Positions 24,893-34,954 of a stretch of 35,000 bases of DNA are shown here, one piece after another. The DNA comes from Botryococcus braunii (lineage: Eukaryota > Chlorophyta > Trebouxiophyceae): contig KV908547.1 of the NCBI GenBank assembly GCA_002005505.1, positions 82,501-117,500 on the forward strand. Direction: 5' to 3'. The position numbers were made by a program, and so were the translations under genes. The stretch's first letter is position 1. Each line of letters starts with the position of its first letter. The notes under the pieces are model-generated. The model saw only the letters and a program-made list of their open reading frames with translations. It was not told the origin of the DNA and did no database searches.

Positions 24893-25391
24893 CTGCTTCC
24901 CAGAGAGAAATATGAAGCCCTTCGAAAGCTGCACAAAAGTAAACAGAATGCATCCACAATTCAATGACGCGTCCGAGCAATTCCGCCTGTTTGTCCTGAA
25001 GCTCCACAGCATATGCATGTGGGCACACAGGCGGTTCAGACTAGCCACAAGTGGAATGCATGACCTACATTTCTGCAGGACTGGTGGACATTTCTGCAGA
25101 CACTTTGATTGAGTATCCATGAAGAAAGTAAGCACAGATCACCAGCAGACATGCCCTGAGTATGGAACTTCCACAGAAACACAATCCCGCGCAAAAAGCA
25201 TTGCATCCTCAACTACATAGCTTCCTCATGCATTGGATAACTTAAAAAGCAATCAGCCATGCCAGTATCTCATTGAAGCCCATGGGACAATGAAAGGCCA
25301 CATAGCAAGCGGGCTGTCTCTTGTCTCCTCTCCCCCCCCCCCCCCCAAAAAAAGGAGAAACAAAGGGGAAAATAAGAAAACATACACACAC

Positions 25392-25446
<55 letters not shown>

Positions 25447-26608
25447 GGTCTCTTTAAAGTCAACGCTTCGCTCTGTCCCGCTCAAGCTTCCGCCGATCTC
25501 CTCCCAAAACTTACGAGCCAAACCCGAAACCTCCGACAATGGTAGACTGTTCTGTATACCCAGGCCCCGGTAGTTCTGCTGAGTTGTTACCCCTGAACGG
25601 TCTCTTCAAGAGACTATGGCATGAACTCCTGCTGTTACCATGAGGGACCACTCATTGTAAATCTCTGTCACTTTAGCAGTCCTGTCACCTAAACTTCCAC
25701 ACCTCCTGCCCAGTGGGTCCTTGTTGGTTGCTGACGGATGCCTTGGCTACCAGCGATTCACAACTCCCGCTTGACAGTGCAGTTGAGGTGCGACCCTGGA
25801 ACCCAAGTGGGGGCAATCCTAGGTTCTGCATAGCCGGGCCTTCCTTTCTCGTGGTGAAGGGTGCTGGAGCCTCAAGGAAAGGGACAATCCAGCTTCTGTT
25901 CACTCTCCTATTTGGGATACAGGCACTCGGCGCCCTGGCTATATGTTTAAAGACATAGCAAAATGGCAATGCGCTTGCTGCGAGCAAGCCATGGCCTCCC
26001 ATCCCAGGAATACTGTGGGAGCTAGACGTCAGAAGGGGAGCACCTGCATCCCCACACAATCTGAATACAGCCCATAACTAACAGTTGCAGAAAGTGTGAA
26101 CCGAGCGATACGCTTATGGTCGGGCATGTCCTTGCGCTTGTGCTAGGCATATAAGAGGACATGAAACCACACTGTTTTCTCCCACATACAGATATGCAGC
26201 GAAAGCATGCATCGTTTGGTCAGCAAGAAAATAGCAATGCTACTCTGTGTGCACAGCAGAACATGCGGCCTGTTTAACACAGCAGGGGGTGTGTGTGCTG
26301 TTAAGCCTCTCTGGACAGCATACCTCCATCACTTGAGTCCAATACGTGCGGCTGTGGTCAAATTTGTGTCAACCTGTGCCAGGAGACCAACAGTTCCTCT
26401 TTCAGTTCAAAACAGCCTGCTCGTGGGAGAACTACAGAGTGGCTACCATAAAGATCTACAAGTTATCACTAACATTTGGTACTGCAAAATGCCGGTTAGC
26501 TGCTGTGAGTGAACAATATAGTTCTGAACACTGCTGCAGACGAGTTCCCAAAGACTCGTGACACTGCGGTACGTAATATGCATTCCTCATATGAAATACA
26601 GGGAAAAC
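24893..26608. other. Spacer between the CDC26 and TTM3 coding exons
   Basis: This should hold the CDC26 3' end, the TTM3 start codon and introns of the shared locus. A CA array lies at 25389-25444 next to a C14/A7 run. One open segment on the minus strand, 26142-26029, begins after a TAG acceptor with HKRKDMPDHKRIARF and ends in TGA; it could be a last CDC26 exon but the evidence is weak. Confidence 0.4.
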
Positions 26609-26869
26609 CTGAGTTCCCACCGTTGCTTTTGCCTTTCCTTTGTTTGCAGCTTCAGCAGCCTTTCCTTCTCTGAAAGCGTATATCCTTTCCAACTGCAGCA
26701 AACAGTACACGGCAGCTTCTTAGAACAAGAAGAACGTGCCAGAAGACCATGACATCAAAATGCATCCATCATGTCGAAACAACGGGGAAATGCGAGCGGA
26801 CGTCACCCTGCCTACCTCCTCCTTGTCTTCTGATTTCAGCTCAATGCGGGTTGGCTTCCTTCTCAGCAT
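26609..26869 (-). CDS. CDC26: CDC26, anaphase-promoting complex subunit (APC12), first two exons
   Basis: Small APC/C subunit that stabilises the TPR subunit APC6 (CDC16) and so supports ubiquitination of cell-cycle proteins in the nucleus. Exon 1 (26869-26816) is 18 codons starting MLRRKPTRIELKSEDKEE, the hallmark N-terminus of the family, and ends at a GTAGGC donor. Exon 2 (26692-26609) follows a CTGCAG acceptor, adds 28 codons starting LERIYAFREGKAAEAA, and ends CAG before GTTTTC. Both junctions are phase 0. The last exon is not settled; reading through the second donor would give 32 more residues before a stop. The gene is too small and split for simple open-frame searches. It lies upstream of TTM3 on the same strand, as in plants where both come from one transcript. 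Confidence 0.8.
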
Positions 26870-27879
26870 CTAAGAAAGGATACAGAGAGCTAGCAATCAA
26901 GATATCAAGAGATCCACAACCACATAAGATACCTCGGCGCGGCAGTGTAAGTGATCAGCAGCGGTGTTAGGCAAATCAGTCCCGGCTGCTGTTAGCGCCC
27001 TGCTCCAAGCCTACTCCAAGCCTTCTCCTACCTACTCCTACTCCATTTCCTCTTTGATGTACCTCTCTTCTTGCTCGCCGACTTCATAAACGTTCGATTG
27101 CTGCGTCCGCTCGTGGACCCGGCCGTCCGGAAAGGGGATTCGGTCCTCTCCGAGTCCCTCGGACCGAGGCACCTGGTCCTCGGCCACGGTCTCTTTGAGA
27201 GAGCCTTGCTGAGACCGAATGGATGCGGACCACATGATGGAGACTCTCAGGGTTGTGGGAACAGCTATTAGAAGTCCTACATGAAGCCTTCAAGGACATC
27301 CAGCTCATAGTAGTGGATCTGGATCCTAGACATTTTTAACGTCATCCCTTCAGTTATAAATGTTGGCTAGTTCTGATGTAAACGCCTTCAGGGGAACCCA
27401 GGCATGCACGTACATGTGTGAAGCGCATCATGTGATCCGAGTTCACATCAAAGCATCCACGAGTTGAGAGTCACTCGTGACCACTGCTGATTCTGAAGAA
27501 GAAGGAGAAGAAAGCGGTGACTACATATGAGTGACTTTGAGTGACACATTTTTTCCGACCCCGTGACAAGGATATTTCTCACAGCCTGCCTGTCACATGA
27601 TCCTCCAGATCTGAATGCTCCCGAGCCAGACATCACAAGTCTTGATCCACTATTTCCTATTTCTCAATCCCTATGTCCGTATCTCTACTTCCATATTACA
27701 ATTTCCCTAGTGCTGATACCCGCTAGATTAGCAGTCCCAGACAAGAGTGGCTATCCTTACTCTATGCGGCCACGTATATAAACGAATGCCGCGGCGTCCA
27801 AGTCCCTCCTACAGCGTCTATTGGTAAGCGTGATCTCCATAGTAGAGACCTCGAAGGAAAGGTCTTCCTAAGAGGGAAA
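26870..27879. other. Region upstream of CDC26 up to the retrotransposon
   Basis: Probably holds the CDC26 promoter and 5' UTR. A GC-richer patch at about 27090-27250 is open in both directions for 60-70 codons, but no domain is recognised. A few CTACTCC repeats lie near 27000-27045. Nothing else can be supported. Confidence 0.4.
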
Positions 27880-27884
27880 CATAG
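27880..27884. repeat. Target site duplication, left copy
   Basis: CATAG directly before the LTR start. The matching copy is at 34950-34954. Confidence 0.93.
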
Positions 27885-28586
27885 TGTAAAAGGTTATGGG
27901 CAGTGGCGTATCCTGTAAGCAAGCAGACAGGTCGTAAGTTCGTGCCTCTCCAGCTACAGTCCTTGACGACTGTCTGCTCTTTAGACACATGCAACTGCAT
28001 GAACAAGACTGGCATCCTTATGTGCCCAGTATCTTTCCAAACCAGTTCCGGTTACATGTTGATCTGTCAATGAGCATCTACACACGGATAAGCTCCTGAC
28101 GGCTGAAAGCAAGTACCTTCCTATACTCAATCAGGACTCCGTCCCTTAGCTGTTTGGGAGACTTGATTGTCCACTAAGATGGTTCACTTACAAACAAGCA
28201 ATCAAACATGAACACATTACCAATACACACCCTGAGTAACCGCACCTGTAAGCAAGCAGACAGGTCGTAAGTTCGTGCCTCTCCAGCTACAGTCCTTGAC
28301 GACTGTCTGCTCTTTAGACACATGCAACTGCATGAACAAGACTGGCATCCTTATGTGCCCAGTATCTTTCCAAACCAGTTGCTCGACTATGCGGTGATCG
28401 CAGCTTTAATAGTCCTTTCACACTAACGCGTAATCTAAATCAGATTGTACCTTATGTTCGAAATAGACCTCATCCGAACGTGTCTTGAGGTACCTTATGT
28501 GGATAGTGGACCCGTATCCTAATAATGTACATTTGAAGATCACCTAAAGCACAAGGCATTCTATAATGTATGTTCACAACTCAACA
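27885..28586 (-). repeat. 3' LTR of the copia element
   Basis: 702 bp, matching 34249-34949 apart from about three substitutions and one inserted G (CCGG versus CCG near 28049). It contains a 136-bp internal duplication, at 27912-28047 and 28245-28380, and two copies of CATAAGGTAC on the minus strand. Confidence 0.96.
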
Positions 28587-28595
28587 CTTCCCCTT
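28587..28595 (-). other. Polypurine tract
   Basis: On the minus strand AAGGGGAAG directly precedes the 3' LTR, as expected for the plus-strand primer of an LTR element. Confidence 0.75.
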
Positions 28596-28606
28596 GCCTG
28601 CATGCT

Positions 28607-29110
28607 TTATGTGTATCTTCTCAAACCTAGTGAATCACGATGACCAACAAACACGGGCTTAGCAAGTGGCTTGGTCATAATGTCAGCCACATTTCGAGCA
28701 GATTCTACATAGAGGATATCTACCTGCCCAAGTGCCATAGCTTCCCTAGCATAGTGGAAGCTTACTGCAACATGCTTTGTGAATTTGGAATAAAGGGGGT
28801 TCCGTAAATTGGAAATGCATCCTTGGTTGTCACAGAAAATTTTGACTCTCCAAGGTGCAGCTCCAATCTCTTCCAAGAAGCCCCTAAGCCAGTTGGCTTC
28901 CTTCACAATATGGCCGGCTGCCATAACCTCGGCTTGCACAGTTGAGGTAGCAACTGAGCTCTGCTTCTTGCTTCCCCAAACCACGGCACTACCATAGACT
29001 GATAGAACATAGCCAGTTGTGGAATACCTGTGGTCCAGGTCCCCAGCATAGTCGGCATCAACATAGCCTTCTAGCTCAGGCCCCTTTCCACCCAGAGTAA
29101 GAGCTAATTC
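28607..29110 (-). pseudogene. RNase H end of the copia pol, cut off by an in-frame stop
   Basis: The frame after the TGA at 29113-29111 continues as the copia RNase H: VDADYAGD about 15 codons in, then TTGYV, AEVMAAG, CDNQGC and a KHVAVSFHYARE-type block, ending at the TAA/TAG-type stop at 28607. It is in the same frame as the upstream pol, so a single base change in one codon separates the two. If the stop is real, the polymerase would lack its RNase H unless read through. Confidence 0.85.
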
Positions 29111-32038
29111 TCACGTATCTCTCAAGTACTTCAGCACTCGAATGGCCTCATTCCAGTGTGAGGTAGTGGGTGTCATTCTATACCTTGACAACACTCCAAC
29201 AGCCTGAGAAATGTCAGGCCGGGTCGTATTGGCAATATATAGCAACGATCCAATCAACTCACAGTACCGATGACCAGGTGGCAGTGGGGTACCTGCCCCA
29301 TGTGATAAACCATCTGAGGATTCGGGTCTGCTGCTAGCCACGAAGTCCTTGGACATGGGGGTATCAACCACACGCCCATCATCAGCAACACCAAACGTTT
29401 CCACAAGAGCATCAATCTTGGGAGTGCAACTCATGGAAATAGTGCTCTGAACTCTATTGCGTAGGACCTGACACCCCAGGAAATCATTCACCTCTCCCAA
29501 ATCATGGATGGTGAAGTCCTTCTTCAACAACTCTTTCCCCCACTCAATCTCTGCAACCAATCTGGCAACTATGAGAAGATCATCAACATAAACAAGAATA
29601 AAGGACAGGTTGCCATCAGGGGCCCTCCTGATGTATACACCCGCATCACTCTTGCACACACTATACCCCATCACGCTCAACTTGTCGGTCAAGGTCTTGT
29701 GCCAAGCCCGTGGGGCTTGTTTTAGACCGTATAGTGCCTTCCTGAGCTTGCACACAACCCTCGTGTTGCCATTCTCAAATCCTGGTGGTTGGGTCACATA
29801 GACCTCTTCCTCCAACTCTCCATTGAGAAAAGCCGTCTTGATATCCACTTGGTGGATCTCAAGATTCTGTGTGGCAGCCACTGCCAGCACAGCCCTCCTT
29901 GCCCCATAGCTGCTGGTGGGTGCAAATACCTCCCCAACATCTATCCCACGGATCTGTCTACACCCTTGGGCAACTAACCTCGCTTTAAAGCGAGTAACAT
30001 TCCCATGTGCATCAATTTTAGTGGAGAATATCCAATGGACAGGAATAACTTTTTGTCCATGTGGTCTGTCCACATACTCTAGAACCTCATGGGTATCAAG
30101 GGAATCCATCTCTTCCCTCATTGCTTGTTGCCAAAAATCCCACTGAGGGGAGCATTGGGCTTCCCTCAGGTTAGATGGCACGTGAACCTTTCCTAGCTTG
30201 ACATAAGGTACATTTTGTACCTTATGCTGAGACTCTGCAGTACTGTCAGCACTCCTGGGACTGTTGTCTTTTATATCCCTCTGATCCTGGTTCCCAGAAT
30301 AAGGTACATTTTGTACCTTATGTTGAGATCCTGCAGTACAGCCAGAACTGCCAGAGCCCTCCCCAACTCTCTCTCTTGAACTGTCAGACTCATGCGCTCC
30401 ACCATTACAATCTCTCACCTTTCTCAATGCAGGTGGAAGCAGCAGCTCTCTCTCTCTCCTGGACTCACACCTAGGTACACTACTCTGACTTTCCTGAGCT
30501 GCGCCTACTGTGTCAGGCTGCACCCCATAAGCATGACTGGTTCCCAGCTCAACTTGGCTACGTGCTTCCCCTGCTGCTGGCACTTCTAGCCCACTACTCT
30601 TCTCGCTAACATCTTCTCCAAGCATAGCCTCCCCTGTCTCAACCTGCCTCTGCAAATCAGGGAGACCTACCAAGGGTGGCTCACTCACAAGTACCTGGCC
30701 TGAGCCAGGGTCATGCATGGGGACCCCTACTGAGTCCCTCCTAGCCTGGCGCTGTTCATAACGCTGATCCCTTGTGAGGGTGGTTCCTGGGGGAAGTCTA
30801 TGTTGAGAGTTCCCCTGGAACCTGACCCCCTCCTGCATCTTCTGCAGTTTGTCCAGCTGCGAGTGCGCTTCAGCACCCCCCCGAGCTAAATTTTGAAGAT
30901 GGCCCAGCACTGACCATGACTGCTGTGAGGTCTCTGAAGTGGCAGGGGAACCATCCTGGCTGCTGGGGGCTCCAGCCACAGGTCCGACTGAGCTCCTCAG
31001 CCTGCTGTGATCCTCTAGAGAGCTGGCAGTGGTAGCAGGAGATCCAGTGGGCTTGCACTCCACCACTGGGTCATCCTCTGCTTCCCAAAAATTCACGGGA
31101 ATGGCTGTTGGTGAGCTGGGGACATTGGAATTGCCTCCCCTGCCCTGCGAGGACGCTCCTGAGAGCCATTGAGAGGATCCAGGTTGCACCTTAGACATAC
31201 CCACTCTCTCCCCTCCTCTCAAATGCTCAAGGAATGTAACATCCCTGCTCTCTTTCCATACACCATTGCCTACGTACACTCTATAGGCCTTGGACTGTGG
31301 GCAATACCCAGTGAACATGCCTGGAATGGTCTTTGGTCCAAATACAGACCGCTGACCTGGGGGAATGTGAACATGTGCCACACAGCCCCATGTGCGCAAG
31401 GAAGCAACATCAGGCTTTACCCCATAGAACATCTCAGTAGGGGTCAGAGGCCTGCCTGTGGTGGGGCCCACGTTGTACAGCAGGGTGGCAGACTCCAGTG
31501 CCTCCTTCCACAAGGAAGGGTCTGCTGCAGCGTGCACCAACAGGGTCCTTGTGCGCTCCTTCAGAGTCCGATTCATGCGCTCAGCAAGTCCATTTTGCTG
31601 AGGCGTGGATGGGGCTGAGGTCTCCATTTTAGTGCCCTGCTGAGCACAAAATTCTTTGAACAGCTGATTCAGAAATTCTGTCCCTCTATCAGATCTCACA
31701 CACTTCACCACTTTCTCATGAAATGTCTGCCAGTACTTCAAGAGCTCAATGAGGGCCTTGGGAATGGCTTCTTTCGACTTCACTGCCAATGAGGCTATCA
31801 GGTGGGATTTTTCATCCACCACAGTAACCCAAAAACGCTCTCCCGTGATTGCAGCTGGTGAAATGGGACCCACAGTGTCCACATGCACTCTATCTAACAC
31901 ACTCTCTGCAGGCCTAGAGGAAGCTGGAAAGGGGGGGCGAGAATGTTTCCCTTGTATACATGACTCACACTGGGGAGAACACTCTGAGCATGGAGCAAGG
32001 GACACATTGATCCCAGTGACCAGGTCTTCGTTGTCCAA
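29111..32038 (-). CDS. Copia pol: integrase and reverse transcriptase
   Basis: About 970 residues open. Near the N-terminus is the CESC half of the integrase zinc site, then the D,D35E triad at D54 (HVDTVGP), D117 (RSDRGTEF) and E153 (NGLAERMN), spaced 35 residues between the last two. A low-complexity linker of about 300 residues follows, with two HKVQNVPY repeats. The reverse transcriptase has KARLVAQG, VDIKTAFLNGELEEEVYV, and the YVDD catalytic box at about residue 816. It ends KYLRDT then TGA. There is no good ATG at its start; it must be reached from the gag-protease frame. Confidence 0.93.
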   Translation of the reverse strand: MDNEDLVTGINVSLAPCSECSPQCESCIQGKHSRPPFPASSRPAESVLDRVHVDTVGPISPAAITGERFWVTVVDEKSHLIASLAVKSKEAIPKALIELLKYWQTFHEKVVKCVRSDRGTEFLNQLFKEFCAQQGTKMETSAPSTPQQNGLAERMNRTLKERTRTLLVHAAADPSLWKEALESATLLYNVGPTTGRPLTPTEMFYGVKPDVASLRTWGCVAHVHIPPGQRSVFGPKTIPGMFTGYCPQSKAYRVYVGNGVWKESRDVTFLEHLRGGERVGMSKVQPGSSQWLSGASSQGRGGNSNVPSSPTAIPVNFWEAEDDPVVECKPTGSPATTASSLEDHSRLRSSVGPVAGAPSSQDGSPATSETSQQSWSVLGHLQNLARGGAEAHSQLDKLQKMQEGVRFQGNSQHRLPPGTTLTRDQRYEQRQARRDSVGVPMHDPGSGQVLVSEPPLVGLPDLQRQVETGEAMLGEDVSEKSSGLEVPAAGEARSQVELGTSHAYGVQPDTVGAAQESQSSVPRCESRRERELLLPPALRKVRDCNGGAHESDSSRERVGEGSGSSGCTAGSQHKVQNVPYSGNQDQRDIKDNSPRSADSTAESQHKVQNVPYVKLGKVHVPSNLREAQCSPQWDFWQQAMREEMDSLDTHEVLEYVDRPHGQKVIPVHWIFSTKIDAHGNVTRFKARLVAQGCRQIRGIDVGEVFAPTSSYGARRAVLAVAATQNLEIHQVDIKTAFLNGELEEEVYVTQPPGFENGNTRVVCKLRKALYGLKQAPRAWHKTLTDKLSVMGYSVCKSDAGVYIRRAPDGNLSFILVYVDDLLIVARLVAEIEWGKELLKKDFTIHDLGEVNDFLGCQVLRNRVQSTISMSCTPKIDALVETFGVADDGRVVDTPMSKDFVASSRPESSDGLSHGAGTPLPPGHRYCELIGSLLYIANTTRPDISQAVGVLSRYRMTPTTSHWNEAIRVLKYLRDT

Positions 32039-33843
32039 CCTTGTATACTCTTAACCCCAGGATGCCCCAACCTTGCATGCCACAGTAGTCGATCTGTACA
32101 CACGTGCCCTTTCCTGGCATGATACGAGGCAACATGAGGACTGGACTGTGGCTGCGCATCATGCTGGCTCTTGACGGGACACACCCATTCTAAAAAAAAC
32201 AGCCCTCGCTCTCTGGCTATCTTACCAGACGAGCCTGCTGGGCCTTTCATGGTCGTGTACCCACCTGCACTGTCAGTGAGGAATGATGCTCCATCCTGAA
32301 TGGCTCCTGTGACAGAAATCAGATTAGTGTGTGCAGTGGGCACACACTGCACATTATGCAGCCAAAACACCTCTTGTCTGGCATTGACCAGACACACAGA
32401 CCCAGTTGCAACTATCCCTCCTTTGGCGTCAGAAGTGGCCAAATGAAGAGGGAGGGGTTGGGCATGCAGGACTGGGTTGTGTAGTAAAGACAGATCATTT
32501 ACAAGGTGCACCGATGCACCACTATCTATCAGACACGAGGTACTGCAAGCCCCATGAGACGTAGGGGTAAGCACATTCAACGAAACGAACATAGGCTCAC
32601 CAGCACCTGGAGGAGGTGGTGGTGGGAGATGCCAACCTGGGAAGAAGGGGAAGATAGTGGACACAGATCCAGGAGCATGTGAGGGTGCCACGGGAGGGCC
32701 TCCTCTGGACTGGCCAGCATCCCACCTGCTGGCTTGTTGCTGAGGAGCTCCAGTGCCCCACCACGCAGCTGGGCCCGCACTTGCAGCTTGCATTGTGCCA
32801 CGTAGAGCTTGCAGCCTCTTCAGTTCCAGGCACTCCCTCCAGAAATGTCCCGTCCCGTTACAGAAGCGACACGCCAGTTCCTCCTTTGGCCTCCTGCCAC
32901 GTCCAGACCCTCGCCCCCTGCCTCCAGCGTTGTGAGCTGAAGGGCCATGGGGGGCCTGACCATCAGCAGGTGCTCCAGCTCCCACTCCTGGTGCTGCTCC
33001 AGCGCCCGGTGCAGCTCCAGCGCCTTGGGGAGGCCCAGGGATTCCACCCTGAGCTGGCACGGCTGCTGCTGCTGCTGCCATAACTACTGCAGCTGATGCT
33101 GTGACTTGCACTGACTCTGCCAGCGGGATATCCTGGTACTCCAAGTTCTCAATGGCAGTGAGGATCGTCTCCAGCATGTTGTAGGGGTCTGACTTGGCGG
33201 AGGTAATTGCCCAAGCGTCGTTCTGCAAGACTGCAGGTAGTCCCTTATACATATACCTGCAGATCTGGCGGTCGCTCAGCTGATGGTTATTGGCCTCCAG
33301 GGAGGCGGCAATACTGATGACTCGGTGGCACCATTCTTGCACTGTCTCTCCCTTTACCATGCCTTGTTTGAGCCCCTTGATCCACTTCTCGTTGATTTCC
33401 CTGTCCTTCCCTCCAGTGCAGCGGTCTGCCATCCACTGAATGAAGTCAAAAGCGCTCCCCCGCTGTTTGACTTCGTCGTGCCACATGGACGGGACAGACT
33501 GCAAAATGAAATGTTTTAGTGCTGCGTTCTCTGCGGTCTTAGGCATAGCTGTCTCCAACGCTCCCATTGCTCCTTTTTGCATTGCACAGGACTCCAGCTC
33601 TTCACGCCAGGCCCTGAAATTAGTGCGATCAGCCTTCAGCTGCGTAGACATCTTGGGATTGGAGGAGTTCATCGTGTATGCATACGAGCTGGCTGCAGTG
33701 CCTCCAGTGGTCTGTCCTGACTGTCGAGCTCCTGAGGAGGCCGTGCTGCCTCCTGCTGGTGTTGCCATAGTCTCTGTACTGCTGGGATTACTTTCAGAAA
33801 CCTTGCTTTGGGAACGAGTTTGAGGTCTGGTCATACACTTCAC
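31894..33843 (-). CDS. Copia gag and protease, with the start of integrase
   Basis: 649 residues. The ATG at 33843 or the one three codons later (MTRPQTRS) is the likely start. The capsid-like region is followed by an alanine/glycine/proline-rich stretch and an RGRGSGRGRR basic patch, then a CCHC zinc knuckle (C-X2-C-X4-H-X4-C, about residues 325-338) for RNA binding. The retropepsin motif LIDSGAS is near residue 440. WHARLGHPG, the HH half of the integrase zinc site, is near residue 590. After about 32055 the frame leaves the family pattern and ends 50 codons later, while the integrase continues in the neighbouring frame. Confidence 0.93.
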   Translation of the reverse strand: MKCMTRPQTRSQSKVSESNPSSTETMATPAGGSTASSGARQSGQTTGGTAASSYAYTMNSSNPKMSTQLKADRTNFRAWREELESCAMQKGAMGALETAMPKTAENAALKHFILQSVPSMWHDEVKQRGSAFDFIQWMADRCTGGKDREINEKWIKGLKQGMVKGETVQEWCHRVISIAASLEANNHQLSDRQICRYMYKGLPAVLQNDAWAITSAKSDPYNMLETILTAIENLEYQDIPLAESVQVTASAAVVMAAAAAAVPAQGGIPGPPQGAGAAPGAGAAPGVGAGAPADGQAPHGPSAHNAGGRGRGSGRGRRPKEELACRFCNGTGHFWRECLELKRLQALRGTMQAASAGPAAWWGTGAPQQQASRWDAGQSRGGPPVAPSHAPGSVSTIFPFFPGWHLPPPPPPGAGEPMFVSLNVLTPTSHGACSTSCLIDSGASVHLVNDLSLLHNPVLHAQPLPLHLATSDAKGGIVATGSVCLVNARQEVFWLHNVQCVPTAHTNLISVTGAIQDGASFLTDSAGGYTTMKGPAGSSGKIARERGLFFLEWVCPVKSQHDAQPQSSPHVASYHARKGHVCTDRLLWHARLGHPGVKSIQGWTTKTWSLGSMCPLLHAQSVLPSVSHVYKGNILAPPFQLPLGLQRVC

Positions 33844-34234
33844 TTGCTCTCACAGCGTTCAGCCTGACACAGCTGGTTGAAGGATACCCTTCCGACGTAC
33901 ACCACAGCACTTTCAAGTATTCCACCTTTCGAGGTCTAGCATGTACCCTTAATATGCAAGATATGCAAAATATTCTTCAGCAATTCAATTGCCTGACCAC
34001 CCGGACCTACTGACAGTCTCACGACAACGACGACGGGTGATAATCTCAGGTCACTTCACGGGAAAAAAAAAATTCCCAAGATATTGAAGATTCTGTCGGT
34101 AGGCCTTCTGAGTGAATATCCAGTTGTTCCTTTTTTACTTCTTCTTGCCGTCAGGCGAGTCCGTGGAAAACCCAGTACAGATGCATCCGATGATGCCATG
34201 CACTCCTGTCTGCCCTTGGCTCAGCTGGAAGGGC

Positions 34235-34248
34235 GTGGGCCCATAACC
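34235..34248 (-). other. Primer binding site for an internal fragment of initiator tRNA-Met
   Basis: Directly next to the 5' LTR the minus strand reads GGTTATGGGCCCAC, complementary to the anticodon arm of plant initiator tRNA-Met rather than to its 3' end. Drosophila copia and yeast Ty5 use such a half-tRNA primer. Confidence 0.8.
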
Positions 34249-34264
34249 TGTAAAAGGTTATGGG
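34240..34264. repeat. Inverted repeat across the LTR/primer-site border
   Basis: CCCATAACC and GGTTATGGG flank TGTAAAA. The right arm is inside the 5' LTR end and the left arm is within the primer site. Confidence 0.9.
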
Positions 34265-34949
34265 CAGTGGCGTATCCTGTAAGCAAGCAGACAGGTCGTA
34301 AGTTCGTGCCTCTCCAGCTACAGTCCTTGACGACTGTCTGCTCTTTAGACACATGCAACTGCATGAACAAGACTGGCATCCTTATGTGCCCAGTATCTTT
34401 CCAAACCAGTTCCGTTACATGTTGATCTGTCAATGAGCATCTACACACGGATAAGCTCCTGACGGCTGAAAGCAAGTACCTTCCTATACTCAATCAAGAC
34501 TCCGTCCCTTAGCTGTTTGGGAGACTTGATTGTCCACTAAGATGGTTCACTTACAAACAAGCAATCAAACATGAACACATTACCAATACACACCCTGAGT
34601 CACCGCACCTGTAAGCAAGCAGACAGGTCGTAAGTTCGTGCCTCTCCAGCTACAGTCCTTGACGACTGTCTGCTCTTTAGACACATGCAACTGCATGAAC
34701 AAGACTGGCATCCTTATGTGCCCAGTATCTTTCCAAACCAGTTGCTCGACTATGCGGTGATCGCAGCTTTAATAGTCCTTTCACACTAACGCGTAATTTA
34801 AATCAGATTGTACCTTATGTTCGAAATAGACCTCATCCGAACGTGTCTTGAGGTACCTTATGTGGATAGTGGACCCGTATCCTAATAATGTACATTTGAA
34901 GATCACCTAAAGCACAAGGCATTCTATAATGTATGTTCACAACTCAACA
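34249..34949 (-). repeat. 5' LTR of the copia element
   Basis: 701 bp. It holds the 136-bp internal duplication at 34276-34411 and 34608-34743. The promoter and polyadenylation signals should lie here; none was pinned down. Confidence 0.96.
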
Positions 34950-34954
34950 CATAG
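34950..34954. repeat. Target site duplication, right copy
   Basis: CATAG directly after the element. The last 46 bases of the window follow and show nothing recognisable. Confidence 0.93.

Larger units (their letters stand above)
27885..34949 (-). mobile_element. Ty1/copia LTR retrotransposon, nearly intact
   Basis: A 7.07-kb element read on the minus strand. LTRs of 702 and 701 bp begin TG and end CA in element sense and are flanked by the 5-bp duplication CATAG. Next to the 5' LTR is a primer site matching initiator tRNA-Met; next to the 3' LTR is a purine tract. The order gag, protease, integrase, reverse transcriptase, RNase H defines the copia superfamily. The coding part is split by a frame change near 32040-32060 and a single in-frame stop at 29111-29113. 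The insertion lies upstream of CDC26. The LTRs differ at only about four positions, so it is young. Confidence 0.96.

Noticed and set aside
27038..27308. Open frames on both strands near 27.1 kb
   Set aside because: Short, overlapping on both strands, with no family recognised.
32040..32060. Programmed -1 slippery site between copia frames
   Set aside because: No X-XXY-YYZ heptamer lies in the correct phase near the change; a one-base loss is as likely.
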